From: Mucilaginibacter terrenus
GTDB lineage: Bacteria; Bacteroidota; Bacteroidia; Sphingobacteriales; Sphingobacteriaceae
Length of the DNA stretch: 64,000 nucleotides
Reading direction: 5' to 3'
Assembly (NCBI RefSeq): GCF_003432065.1
Contig: NZ_QWDE01000005.1
Span: 62,001-126,000 of the forward strand
Shown here: positions 53,022 through 61,561 of the stretch, in pieces
How the letters are laid out: the number at the start of each line of letters is the position of its first letter
Numbering within the stretch: the first letter of the stretch is position 1
The notes under the pieces: model-generated
Told to the model about the DNA's origin: nothing
The model's database searches: none
What the model saw: the letters and a program-made list of their open reading frames with translations, nothing else
Position numbers and translations under genes: made by a program

Positions 53022-53563
53022 AGCAGGTTAAGCATATCCATGTTAAACCTTGGCTTAATGCTATAACGTAATTGCACAAGGCCAGTGTTGTACGTTTGCT
53101 GGCTGATAAGTTCCAGGTCAAGCTTTTGCTCAAGGTTGCCGAACAGTGGCTTTCCCGACCCAAGTATCACGGGATGAACGGACAGCAAAACTTCTGCAAC
53201 CAGGTTCTTTTTTATAAAGGCCGAGAGTAAACTGGCCCCGCCAAACATCCAGATGCTTTTACCTGCCTCATTAAGGATGCCATCAATCGCATGATCGAAA
53301 TTAGTTGATGGGATAACCTCAACATCTTCGTTTTTTCCCGGGGTTAGCGTGTCCGAGAACACATACATCTTTTTACCCGGGAAGCTATAATCTTCTGCTT
53401 TAATCAGTTCGTAGCTTTTGCGGCCGATGAAAATCGCATCCGTTTCTTCAAAGAAAGCGGCCATTCCATAATCTTGGTCGGTTAGGCACCAATCGTACTC
53501 ACCGTTAGGGCCTTCAATAAATCCGTCGAGTGTAACGGCTACGTTCAGTATGATCTTTCGCAT
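53018..53563 (-). CDS. RibD C-terminal/dihydrofolate reductase-like protein
   Basis: A 181-residue cytoplasmic reductase-fold protein. KIILNVAVTLDGFIEGPNGE, then IFIGRKSYELIKAEDYSFPG and SIWMFGGASLLSAFIKKNLV mark the DHFR-like fold of the RibD C-terminal family, probably NADPH-binding. The substrate is unknown. It starts exactly at the end of the upstream LutB gene on the same strand, so the two are translated from one message. Confidence 0.88.
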   Translation of the reverse strand: MRKIILNVAVTLDGFIEGPNGEYDWCLTDQDYGMAAFFEETDAIFIGRKSYELIKAEDYSFPGKKMYVFSDTLTPGKNEDVEVIPSTNFDHAIDGILNEAGKSIWMFGGASLLSAFIKKNLVAEVLLSVHPVILGSGKPLFGNLEQKLDLELISQQTYNTGLVQLRYSIKPRFNMDMLNLL

Positions 53564-54955
53564 TTAAACTTCTTTGTCTGCCTGGTTACGCTCTGCCCAT
53601 TGCTGGCTGAACGATTTTTCTGCCACCTGCGGCATCTCACGGAAATGCCCCCACGATTTCTTAAAGAACGTCCGCATCATCCAGTTCTTTGTTTTGCCTT
53701 TAAAGAAGTCGGTAAGGCTGCGTTTCAGCATACCTTTTTTCCAAAGTGCCCAGCCCCACTTTTCTTTTTTGGGCACTATGCCTTCGTTAACCGCGTCGCG
53801 CCTGTTCAGCAGCAACATTTTATGTATGTCTATTTTCACCGGGCATACTTCGGTGCACTTACCGCAAAGGCTGGAGGCGTAGCTCAAATGTTTAAACTCT
53901 TCCATACCCTTCATGTGCGGGGTTATTACAGATCCTATCGGCCCGCTGTAAGTAGTATCATAAGTATGGCCCCCAATGTTCTTATATACCGGGCATACGT
54001 TAAGGCACGCCCCGCAGCGTATACAGTACAAGCCTTGCCGCTGTTCCTTTTGGGCAAGCAAATTGGTACGGCCATTATCCAGCAGCACAACATACATCTC
54101 GTCGGGCCCGTCAGTTTCGTTGGGTTGGCGCGGGCCGCTCAGGATGGTGTTGTAAACGGTTAAGTTCTGCCCCGTACCATGGGTAGCCAGCATTGGCCAA
54201 AACAAATCAAGGTCGGTTATAGATGGTATCAGTTTTTCTATCCCAACAACAGCGATATGGATTTTAGGGAACGAAGTAGTCAGCCGGGCATTACCTTCGT
54301 TCTCGCTAATGGCTATACTGCCGGTATCGGCAATTAAAAAGTTGGCGCCCGTTATCCCTACGTCTGCGCTCAGGTACTTGTCGCGCAGCAGTTCGCGCGC
54401 TTTTTGGGTGAGTTGTTCGGGCGTGGAGTCTATCGGGGTTCCAAATCGTTCGTTAAACAGCTTTGCTATATCCTCTTTGGAGAGGTGCATTGCCGGGGTA
54501 ACAATATGGTAAGGCGGCTGCCCAAGCAGCTGCACTATGTATTCGCCCAGGTCGCTTTCTACCGACTCAACCTGGTTTTGTTCTAAAAACTCGTTCAGGT
54601 GTATCTCCTCCGTCGCCATCGACTTGGATTTGATAACCGTTTTTGCGCCGGCTTTTTGGATAATGTTAAGTATCTCGCGGTTTGCTTCTTCAGCATCGTT
54701 TGCCCATATCACCTTGCCGCCGCGCTTCTGAAAGTTGGCTTCAAACTCGGGCAAAAACTTGTCCAGGTTCTCCATCACCTTCCACTTTATGGCATGGCCT
54801 TTCTTTTTAGAATGGTCCAGGTTTATCATCCTGGCAAGGCCGCGGGTAACAGCAGTATCGTATTTATCAATGTTGTAATTGATAATACGCCGGTGGTCCA
54901 TCTCAAAGGCTTTCTCCTCCGATGCTACCAAAAACTCCTCTGCGGTACTGCCCAT
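53564..54955 (-). CDS. lutB: LutB-like iron-sulphur protein of lactate utilisation
   Basis: A 463-residue LUD-domain protein with a C-terminal ferredoxin segment. The LUD/DUF162 part (residues ~60-290: KSKSMATEEIHLNEFLEQNQ, ADVGITGANFLIADTGSIAI) is followed by two cluster motifs, CIRCGACLNVCPVYK and CGKCTEVCPVKIDIHK. In other bacteria LutABC oxidises L-lactate to pyruvate. LutA and LutC homologues are not adjacent here; the only neighbour in the operon is the RibD/DHFR-like gene. Confidence 0.9.
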   Translation of the reverse strand: MGSTAEEFLVASEEKAFEMDHRRIINYNIDKYDTAVTRGLARMINLDHSKKKGHAIKWKVMENLDKFLPEFEANFQKRGGKVIWANDAEEANREILNIIQKAGAKTVIKSKSMATEEIHLNEFLEQNQVESVESDLGEYIVQLLGQPPYHIVTPAMHLSKEDIAKLFNERFGTPIDSTPEQLTQKARELLRDKYLSADVGITGANFLIADTGSIAISENEGNARLTTSFPKIHIAVVGIEKLIPSITDLDLFWPMLATHGTGQNLTVYNTILSGPRQPNETDGPDEMYVVLLDNGRTNLLAQKEQRQGLYCIRCGACLNVCPVYKNIGGHTYDTTYSGPIGSVITPHMKGMEEFKHLSYASSLCGKCTEVCPVKIDIHKMLLLNRRDAVNEGIVPKKEKWGWALWKKGMLKRSLTDFFKGKTKNWMMRTFFKKSWGHFREMPQVAEKSFSQQWAERNQADKEV

Positions 54956-55088
54956 ATATGCGAAAGTAATTAAACGCCAGTTAGTTTTTAATAAGTGTTG
55001 AAAATAACGCTTTAATCATCGCTTTTTTGACAAGCAAAACAGATCGGCAGCATAGCGGCGGATGATGTATCTGTTTACCGCTATTAAC

Positions 55089-55115
55089 AAAAAAGGCGCC
55101 TGTTAAAAGCGCCCG
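55089..55115 (-). terminator. Terminator of the rpsP-rimM unit
   Basis: On the minus strand GGCGC / GCGCC around a 9-nt loop is followed by TTTTTT, close to the rimM stop codon. Confidence 0.75.
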
Positions 55116-55120
55116 GGTAT

Positions 55121-55651
55121 TTATGATTCAAGATAAATATCAAGCAGCCCTTCGGGCAGGTCCACATAAAACTCTTCCCCTTCAACATCAATGCCTTTTA
55201 TGATCTCCACATTAAGCGGAAACAACACTTCTTTTCCCTTGAACTGAACAGCTGCAATTAGCTGTTGCGGGTACTCCATAATATCTGTTACCTCGCCAAG
55301 TTCTCCGTGTGTTTCATCTACTGCCAAAAAGCCTTTCAGGTCCTTTAGCGTAAACTCTTCTTTCTTCTTTTTAGGCTTTTGCTTGTTAGATACGTAAACA
55401 TCTTTTTTTACCAATACCGATGCCTTTTCAACTGTGTCTATATCCTCCAGTTGTAAATAGGCCTGGCTTTTTTGCAGATATTTAATTGAGCTTACAAAAT
55501 AAGGAACCAGTTTACCGGCAACGTCAATAAAAACAGAAGTAAGTTTAATCTTTTCAGTATCCTCAAAATCAACATAAAAAACCATTTCACCTTTTAGGCC
55601 CTTGGTCTTCAGTATCGTCCCTATTTTAAAATGCTCAGTGGTATTGCTCAT
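55121..55651 (-). CDS. rimM: Ribosome maturation factor RimM
   Basis: A 176-residue 30S maturation factor. The N-terminal beta-barrel (FKIGTILKTKGLKGEMVFYV) binds ribosomal protein S19, and the PRC-barrel C-terminal half reads LKGFLAVDETHGELGEVTDI ... QLIAAVQFKGKEVLFPLN. It lies downstream of rpsP on the same strand, the classic rpsP-rimM arrangement; trmD and rplS do not follow. Confidence 0.93.
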   Translation of the reverse strand: MSNTTEHFKIGTILKTKGLKGEMVFYVDFEDTEKIKLTSVFIDVAGKLVPYFVSSIKYLQKSQAYLQLEDIDTVEKASVLVKKDVYVSNKQKPKKKKEEFTLKDLKGFLAVDETHGELGEVTDIMEYPQQLIAAVQFKGKEVLFPLNVEIIKGIDVEGEEFYVDLPEGLLDIYLES

Positions 55652-55670
55652 GCGTATTGTTTTTAAACAA

Positions 55671-55703
55671 CAATGGCGAAGACTGTTAGGTGCTTCGCCA
55701 TTG
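55671..55703 (-). promoter_or_regulatory. Intercistronic hairpin between rpsP and rimM
   Basis: CAATGGCGAAG (55671-55681) and CTTCGCCATTG (55693-55703) form a perfect 11-bp stem with an 11-nt loop in the 117-bp gap. On the minus strand it is followed by TTGTTTAAAA, a weak T-run. It could attenuate transcription or be an RNA processing site. Confidence 0.65.
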
Positions 55704-55768
55704 GGTAGATTTTAGATTCAAGTTAAGATAACCAAATCTAATATTGTTCTTGACTCAAATAATCAATA

Positions 55769-56296
55769 TTATTCAGCGCTTTCTGCCTCAGTTTCAGTAG
55801 CAGCTGCTTCTTCAGCAGGAGCTTCTTCTTCAGCAACAGGAGCGTTCTTAGCAGCTATTGCAGCAGCCCTGTCTTCTTTCTTTTTAGCTTCTGCAGCTAA
55901 AGCAGCTTTGCGGGCTTCTTCTTTTGCAGATGTAAGGCCGGTTTTCTTACCAGTGATCTTACCTTGTTTTTGCTCGGTCCATTCAGCAAATTTAGCATCT
56001 GCCTGCTCCTGGGTTAAAGCACCTTTAGTAACACCACCCTGTAAGTGTTTTTTGTATAATACCCCTTTGTAAGAAAGTATTGCACGACAGGTGTCAGTTG
56101 GCTGCGCGCCATTGTTCACCCACTCGAAGGTTTTGTCAAAATTAATTTCGATAGTAGCAGGGTTGGTGTTTGGGTTGTATGAACCTACACGCTCGATAAA
56201 ACGGCCGTCGCGTGGTGCGCGGGCGTCTGCCACTACAATGTAGTAAAAAGGCTTACCTTTTTTACCGTGTCTTTGCAGTCTGATCTTAGTTGCCAT
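55769..56296 (-). CDS. rpsP: 30S ribosomal protein bS16 with long C-terminal tail
   Basis: A 175-residue protein. The first ~80 residues are bS16 (ATKIRLQRHGKKGKPFYYIV, RDGRFIERVGSYNPNTNP, QPTDTCRAILSYKGVLYKKH). The remainder is a low-complexity Ala/Glu/Lys tail (AKKKEDRAAAIAAKNAPVAE), roughly doubling the E. coli length, as is usual in Bacteroidota. First gene of the rpsP-rimM unit. Confidence 0.95.
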   Translation of the reverse strand: MATKIRLQRHGKKGKPFYYIVVADARAPRDGRFIERVGSYNPNTNPATIEINFDKTFEWVNNGAQPTDTCRAILSYKGVLYKKHLQGGVTKGALTQEQADAKFAEWTEQKQGKITGKKTGLTSAKEEARKAALAAEAKKKEDRAAAIAAKNAPVAEEEAPAEEAAATETEAESAE

Positions 56297-56321
56297 TCTT
56301 TTATTTTATGTATTCAACATT

Positions 56322-56356
56322 GTCCCCGGAGTTCTTTCTGCGGGGACGCAAAGGTA
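56322..56356 (-). promoter_or_regulatory. rpsP promoter -7 box and leader hairpin
   Basis: On the minus strand TACCTTTG (56356-56349) matches TANNTTTG. It is followed at once by GTCCCCG...CGGGGAC (56347-56322), a perfect 7-bp stem with a 12-nt loop at the very start of the leader. Confidence 0.6.
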
Positions 56357-56492
56357 ATCATATTTATTAAAAATTAAAACCCTTACTATTAATACTTTGA
56401 TTGTACTTTTACAGATAGCGTAATTTGTTAAACTCCCCACAAACAATTACCTTAACAAGTTATTAATTTAGATATACTAAACCCGCAATGGT

Positions 56493-58223
56493 ATGGAGCA
56501 GCTTACTTTACCGGTAATAAGCGAATGCGTTGTTGCTTACGATCTTGATAAGCAACAACACCTTACTATTGGGCCATACCTGGGAGAACTTGCAGGGTTT
56601 AAGCAAGGCACCTCAATAAGCGTACAGGATTTCTGGTTACAGCTGGTACACCCGGCAGATCTGGAAAGGGTTAACGCCTCTTATCAGCAGATAACCATTA
56701 ACAATAGCCTTGATATCAGCTATCGCCTTGTGCATGGCAATACCGGAGAAACGCGTTATATAAGCGAAAGACGAAACATGTACTACGACGGTGCAACTGG
56801 CAGCCGCATAGTAATGAGTATAATAAACGAGCATACGGGCGATGCATCTTTGTCGGTTGCAGGGCAAACCGAAGAGGATGCGCTTAAACGCGAACAGTTC
56901 CTGCTATCGCTCATCAACTCCCAAACCAACTTTTTGATACGGCTAGACAACAAAGGCCATTTCACCTTTGTAAACAGGCGCTACTGCCAGGTATTCGGGT
57001 ACTGCTCTGAGGAACTTTTAGGCCAGCACTTTTCCATTAATACCGCACCAGAAGATATGGAACGCTGCCAGCGGGCCTTTGAGCGTTGCCTTGCCCAACC
57101 CGGCGAGTTGATAACGCTTATACGCAGCAAGCTGGATAAAACCGGTGCCAGGCATCCGTCTGAATGGGAGTTTATTGCAGTAACAAACCAAAATGGCGAG
57201 GTTACCGAGATACAAGGCGTGGGGCAGGACATTAGCCAGCGGGTAGAAATGGAAGAACAGGCAGCGCAGGCAGCTACCCGGCTGGAAAACTTTATTGAAA
57301 GCGTTACAGATGGCTTTTTTATAGTTGATAAGGACTGGCGGTTCATCAGAACAAACCCGGCGTTTGAAGAATTGATGCACACAGGCAGGCACAATATAAT
57401 AGGTGGCGTATTATGGGACGTATTCCCCTTTTTTGTAAATACAGAATTTGAAAGTGCTTACCGCAAAGCGGCCGAAAACCTGCAGACAGTGCACTTTAGT
57501 ACTTACTTTACGCCATTAAAAAAATGGTTGCGGTCTACAATATATGCTTCTACAGATGGGCTTACCGTTTTCATACGGGATATAACTACACAGCGTACAA
57601 CAGAAGAAGAGCTAAACCGAGCACGGAGGAACCTGGAGTCGCTGATCAACAATATTGATGACCTGATATGGTCTATAGATACCTCCGGGTGCTACATCTA
57701 TACCAATAACGCATTTAAAAATAATCTCGAAAAAGCAACCGGGCAAAGGCCTGCCGACGGGCAGAAAGTTAGCTATTATGGCTACCCCGGTGCTATAGCC
57801 GAACAGTGGAAGGGCTATTACGCCAGGGCATTCAATGGCGACCGCTTTGATGTTGTAAACAATGCGATTGACCCGGAAAGCGGGAACGATGTTTATTATG
57901 AGATAAATTTCAGCCCCATTTTTAATGACGAAGGATTAATAGCAGGCGTAGGTTGTTTTGCACACGATATTACTCAACGGCTGGAGTACGAGAACGAGAT
58001 AATACTCCAAAATGAGCGTTTAAAACAAATTGCCAACCTAAGCTCGCATGAACTGAGGCGGCCCGTTGCCAGCATGCTGGGTTTACTAAGCCTGATTGAC
58101 CTTAACCGGTTTGACAATCCCGAGAACGAGCAAACCATACGTTACCTTGTAGATGTAGGTAAAGAAATAGACAAAGTGATACGCCTGATTGTTGATAATA
58201 CTTTCACCGACAAACTGGTCTAA
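56493..58223 (+). CDS. Multi-PAS sensor protein ending in a HisKA domain without an ATPase domain
   Basis: A 576-residue cytoplasmic protein with no membrane segment. About four PAS units are visible: residues ~1-115, ~130-260 (LLSLINSQTNFLIRLDNKGH, with a DISQR PAC end), ~265-375 (FIESVTDGFFIVDKDWRFIR) and ~380-505 (LINNIDDLIWSIDTSGCYIY, ending DITQR). The C-terminal ~70 residues hold an H-box-like SSHELRRPVASMLGLLSLID dimerisation helix pair. The gene then stops with no N, G1 or G2 box, so it lacks a kinase ATPase domain. Monocistronic. Confidence 0.85.
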   Translation: MEQLTLPVISECVVAYDLDKQQHLTIGPYLGELAGFKQGTSISVQDFWLQLVHPADLERVNASYQQITINNSLDISYRLVHGNTGETRYISERRNMYYDGATGSRIVMSIINEHTGDASLSVAGQTEEDALKREQFLLSLINSQTNFLIRLDNKGHFTFVNRRYCQVFGYCSEELLGQHFSINTAPEDMERCQRAFERCLAQPGELITLIRSKLDKTGARHPSEWEFIAVTNQNGEVTEIQGVGQDISQRVEMEEQAAQAATRLENFIESVTDGFFIVDKDWRFIRTNPAFEELMHTGRHNIIGGVLWDVFPFFVNTEFESAYRKAAENLQTVHFSTYFTPLKKWLRSTIYASTDGLTVFIRDITTQRTTEEELNRARRNLESLINNIDDLIWSIDTSGCYIYTNNAFKNNLEKATGQRPADGQKVSYYGYPGAIAEQWKGYYARAFNGDRFDVVNNAIDPESGNDVYYEINFSPIFNDEGLIAGVGCFAHDITQRLEYENEIILQNERLKQIANLSSHELRRPVASMLGLLSLIDLNRFDNPENEQTIRYLVDVGKEIDKVIRLIVDNTFTDKLV

Positions 58224-58369
58224 ATCAGCCGAAATTTTTTCGATTTTGTGTAACAATTACACTAGCCGGCTATCTTATAATCGCTATATAGCCAAGGTCT
58301 CATAAAGCTATAAGTTTTTGTGAGGAGCCCGCACCTTAAGGGCCCCGTTAAAATCAAATTACTTTCAAA

Positions 58370-59200
58370 ATGTCTGATTCTATCCTCCAATTCTGGTGGG
58401 TGCTGCCGCTTGTTGCCGCCCTCCTGGCGTACAAATTTGTACTGCAAGTTTTTTTTGGTATGATCATCGTTCCTGATGACCGCATTGGTTTGGTTGTTAA
58501 AAAATTTACGCTCTATGGCGATAAGCGGCTGCCCGACGGCCGCATTATAGCCATACAGGGCGAGGCCGGTATGCAGGCAAAACCCCTTGCCCCGGGTTTG
58601 TACTGGCGCTTATGGCCATGGCAATACACCATTACCATGGAGCACTTTACAGTTATTCCGCAAGACAAACTGGGCCTGGTAAAAGCTAAAGACGGCGCAC
58701 CTATGGATACCGGCCGTGTGTTAGGCAAACCAGTAGCGTGCGATAAGTTTCAGGATGCGCAGGCGTTCCTGGAAAACAATGGCCAAAAAGGCCCCCAGGC
58801 AGCTTTCCTTACACCAGGTAGCTATCGTATCAACACCTTTTTGTTCGAAATAGAAATGGTGCCTATCACCCGTATACAGGAAAATAAGGTAGGTATTGTA
58901 ACCACGCTTGACGGCGAGCCGCTTGACAAAGGTGAAATTGCCGGCGGATCTGTTGCCGGTCACCGTAACTACCAGGACCCGATGGCGTTCATTCAATCTG
59001 GCGGTAAAAAAGGCCTGCAGGAAGATGTTATACTGGCAGGTACCTATTACCTTAACCCGTGGTTTGCTATTGTTGAACAGGTGGAAATGATACACATCCA
59101 TATTGGTTATGTAGGCGTAGTAAACTCCTTTGTAGGTCCGGAAGGCACTGATACCAGCGGCATAGGCTTTACTCATGGTAACATTGTAAAGAAATTTTAA
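58370..59200 (+). CDS. Flotillin/SPFH-family protein, N-terminal part (gene split by an in-frame stop)
   Basis: 276 residues: an N-terminal membrane anchor (LPLVAALLAYKFVLQVFFGM) and the first part of a band-7/SPFH-like protein (VPDDRIGLVVKKFTLYGDKR, EIEMVPITRIQENKVGIVTT, EMIHIHIGYVGVVNSFVGPE). It ends at TAA (59198-59200) in the sequence GNIVKKF-stop-KGVWDEPLDPGKH. The next ORF continues in the same frame with the sequence expected for the rest of the protein, so this is one gene interrupted by a nonsense codon. Flotillins form membrane microdomain scaffolds. Confidence 0.8.
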   Translation: MSDSILQFWWVLPLVAALLAYKFVLQVFFGMIIVPDDRIGLVVKKFTLYGDKRLPDGRIIAIQGEAGMQAKPLAPGLYWRLWPWQYTITMEHFTVIPQDKLGLVKAKDGAPMDTGRVLGKPVACDKFQDAQAFLENNGQKGPQAAFLTPGSYRINTFLFEIEMVPITRIQENKVGIVTTLDGEPLDKGEIAGGSVAGHRNYQDPMAFIQSGGKKGLQEDVILAGTYYLNPWFAIVEQVEMIHIHIGYVGVVNSFVGPEGTDTSGIGFTHGNIVKKF

Positions 59201-59206
59201 AAAGGC

Positions 59207-60250
59207 GTGTGGGACGAGCCCCTGGACCCCGGCAAGCACCCGGTAAACATTTACACCCATACGGTAGAGATTGTACCAACCACCAACATAGTGCTTAACT
59301 GGGCCAACAGCCGAACCGAGTCGCATGAGCTGGATAAGAACCTGTGTACCATCAGTGTACGTTCATCAGATGGTTTTACCTTTAATTTGGACGTGTCACA
59401 GATCATCCACATACCGCGTAACGAAGCGCCGAAAGTTATCGCGAGGTTTGGTAACATGAAAAATCTGGTATCGCAGGTGCTTGAGCCTACCATTGCCAAC
59501 TATTTCCGTAACTCGGCACAAAAGAGCGGTGTGATAGAGTTCCTCACCAACCGTTCACAAAGACAGGAAGATGCCCGTGCACAGATAGGCAAAGTACTGG
59601 CCGACTATAACGTTGAGGGCGTGGACACGCTGATTGGCGATATTGTGCCACCGGAAGCTTTAATGCGCACTTTGACAGACCGTAAGATAGCCGAGCAGGA
59701 ACGTGTTACCTACGAGATACAAAAAAGCGCACAGATAGAACGTAAAGAGTTTGAAAGCGCTAAGGCAGGTGCCGATATGCAGCCGGAGGTTGTAAAATCT
59801 ACCCGCCAGGTAGAAATAAACACCCAGATGGCGGCTTCAAAAGTGGCTGCAGCGAAGGGTGACGCGGAATCGCGCATTATTAATGCTAAGGCAGATGCGG
59901 AAAATAAAACCATTATCGCCAAAGCGGATGCGGAGGCCAAAACTATCAACGCGAAAGCCGATGCCGCAGCAACCGAAGTAAACGGTAACGCGGAAGCCGG
60001 TAAGATTAAAGCCGTAGGTTTGGCAGAAGCTGAAGTGACTAAGCAAAAAACCGAAGCGATGGGTACCGAGCAATATGCCATAGTACGCGTAGCCGAAGCG
60101 CTTGCCAGCAACGGCGTAAAACTGGTACCGGAAATTCTGGTGAGCGGCAAAGACGGCGGCAGCGGTGGTATGATAGATGCCCTTATAGGCAACGAGATGC
60201 TGAAGAAACTACAGCGCGAAAGCGAAGCTAAAAAGCCGGAAGCCATCTAA
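59207..60250 (+). CDS. Flotillin/SPFH-family protein, C-terminal part (gene split by an in-frame stop)
   Basis: 347 codons in the same frame as the preceding ORF, beginning at a possible GTG 6 bp after its stop. It contains the core SPFH domain (CTISVRSSDGFTFNLDVSQI, NLVSQVLEPTIANYFRNSAQ) and then a long Ala/Glu/Lys coiled coil with internal repeats of the NAKADAENKT / IAKADAEAKT type, ending in a Gly/Lys-rich tail. Without the N-terminal anchor it would not be membrane-bound by itself. It could be made by re-initiation, readthrough, or not at all. Confidence 0.75.
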   Translation: MWDEPLDPGKHPVNIYTHTVEIVPTTNIVLNWANSRTESHELDKNLCTISVRSSDGFTFNLDVSQIIHIPRNEAPKVIARFGNMKNLVSQVLEPTIANYFRNSAQKSGVIEFLTNRSQRQEDARAQIGKVLADYNVEGVDTLIGDIVPPEALMRTLTDRKIAEQERVTYEIQKSAQIERKEFESAKAGADMQPEVVKSTRQVEINTQMAASKVAAAKGDAESRIINAKADAENKTIIAKADAEAKTINAKADAAATEVNGNAEAGKIKAVGLAEAEVTKQKTEAMGTEQYAIVRVAEALASNGVKLVPEILVSGKDGGSGGMIDALIGNEMLKKLQRESEAKKPEAI

Positions 60251-60269
60251 CCACTATTTACAGAAAGCA

Positions 60270-60309
60270 AAAAGAGCGGCTGACCACATGGGATCAGCCG
60301 CTCTTTTTT
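60270..60309 (+). terminator. Rho-independent terminator of the flotillin-like gene
   Basis: aaagagcggctga / tcagccgctcttttt around a 10-nt loop, about 20 bp after the stop. Confidence 0.9.
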
Positions 60310-60333
60310 AGTCCTCAACCAGGCCTAAATTAT

Positions 60334-60525
60334 ACCTGTAGTTTATACTATTACTTGCAAATAAAATTTAAAATAGCCTGTTTTTTACGTGTGGTTTTTG
60401 AAGGTTCCCGCATCAAAATCAAGGCAAAAACCGCCAAATTGATGCGTTTAGAAGCCTTTTATTGCTGGTAACTTAAAAGTGTTCAAAATGCCCGCGGCAC
60501 AAAAAAACGTGAACACTTTTGAACA
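60334..60525. repeat. Copy 2 of the ~200-bp intergenic element (other copy 37764-37963)
   Basis: Shares the opening 29 bp, the acgtg.ggtttttgaaggt block and the closing gaacacttttgaaca block with copy 1. A stem GCATCAA / TTGATGC appears where copy 1 has GCATA / TATGC, so pairing is kept while sequence changes. Read on the minus strand, the AAAAGTGTTCA / TGAACACTTTT stem lies directly past the pfkA stop and could end that transcript. Confidence 0.8.
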
Positions 60526-60531
60526 CCCGCG

Positions 60532-61509
60532 CTAAATGGACAGTATCTCTACGATCTTTAAAAAGTTAGCGTTTATCTCTACGTTGTGCTTGCAGGCATG
60601 CTCAAACGGTGTGTAAGAAATCTCGTTATGTACGATGCCTATCATCTCATTACGGTGCCCGTCGCGCAGCGCCTCTACTGCTGCTACACCTATACGGCTG
60701 GCCAATACGCGGTCCATACAGGTAGGTTTGCCCCCACGTTGTATGTGCCCCAGTATAGATACGCGAGTATCGTAGTTCGGGAACTTTTCTTTCACCTGAT
60801 GGCCAATCTCAAAAGCATTGCCGGCTTCCTCGCCTTCTGCTACGATAACAATTTTAGATGACTTATCCTTACGGCCGTTCTCCAGCTTGTCCATCAACGC
60901 GTCAAGATCACGCTTAGTCTCAGGGATCATAATAGCCTCAGCACCAGATGCGATACCAGTACGCAGCGCAATTAAACCACAGTCGCGGCCCATAACCTCT
61001 ACAATAAACACACGGTCGTGAGACTCAGCAGTATCGCGTATTTTATCTACGGCGTCTATAACGGTGTTTATAGCAGTGTCGTAACCAATGGTAAAATCGG
61101 TTCCGTAAAGGTCATTATCAATGGTACCGGGTAAACCTACAACAGGCACATCAAACTCATTGCCGAATATGCGCGCACCGGTAAATGTACCATCACCACC
61201 AATAGCAACAAGTCCGTCAATTTCGTTACGCTTTAGCTGATCGTAAGCTAACCTGCGGCCTTCCGGTGTACGGAATTGCTCACTGCGTGCGGTCTTCAAT
61301 ATGGTGCCACCACGCTGTATAATGTTAGCAACAGATTTAACGTCCATTGGTATGAACTCACCATTTATCATGCCTTCATATCCTCGGCGAATACCAATAA
61401 CTTCAATATTATAGTATTGCGCAGAACGTACCACTGCCCTTATGGCAGCATTCATTCCGGGTGCATCGCCTCCTGAAGTAAAAAGTCCTATTTTTTTGAT
61501 TTGCGTCAT
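60532..61509 (-). CDS. pfkA: ATP-dependent 6-phosphofructokinase
   Basis: A 325-residue glycolytic enzyme making fructose 1,6-bisphosphate. All core motifs are present: IGLFTSGGDAPGMNAAIRA, AIGGDGTFTGARIF (the ATP-type GGDGT), the catalytic GLPGTIDNDLYGTDFTIG and VEVMGRDCGLIALRTG. Length is normal for the bacterial tetramer type. It has a leader of roughly 100 nt with a hairpin. Confidence 0.95.
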   Translation of the reverse strand: MTQIKKIGLFTSGGDAPGMNAAIRAVVRSAQYYNIEVIGIRRGYEGMINGEFIPMDVKSVANIIQRGGTILKTARSEQFRTPEGRRLAYDQLKRNEIDGLVAIGGDGTFTGARIFGNEFDVPVVGLPGTIDNDLYGTDFTIGYDTAINTVIDAVDKIRDTAESHDRVFIVEVMGRDCGLIALRTGIASGAEAIMIPETKRDLDALMDKLENGRKDKSSKIVIVAEGEEAGNAFEIGHQVKEKFPNYDTRVSILGHIQRGGKPTCMDRVLASRIGVAAVEALRDGHRNEMIGIVHNEISYTPFEHACKHNVEINANFLKIVEILSI

Positions 61510-61561
61510 TTGCTGGGGAAAACGCTCAATAGCTTATAAATGATTAATTTACCTAACCCTT

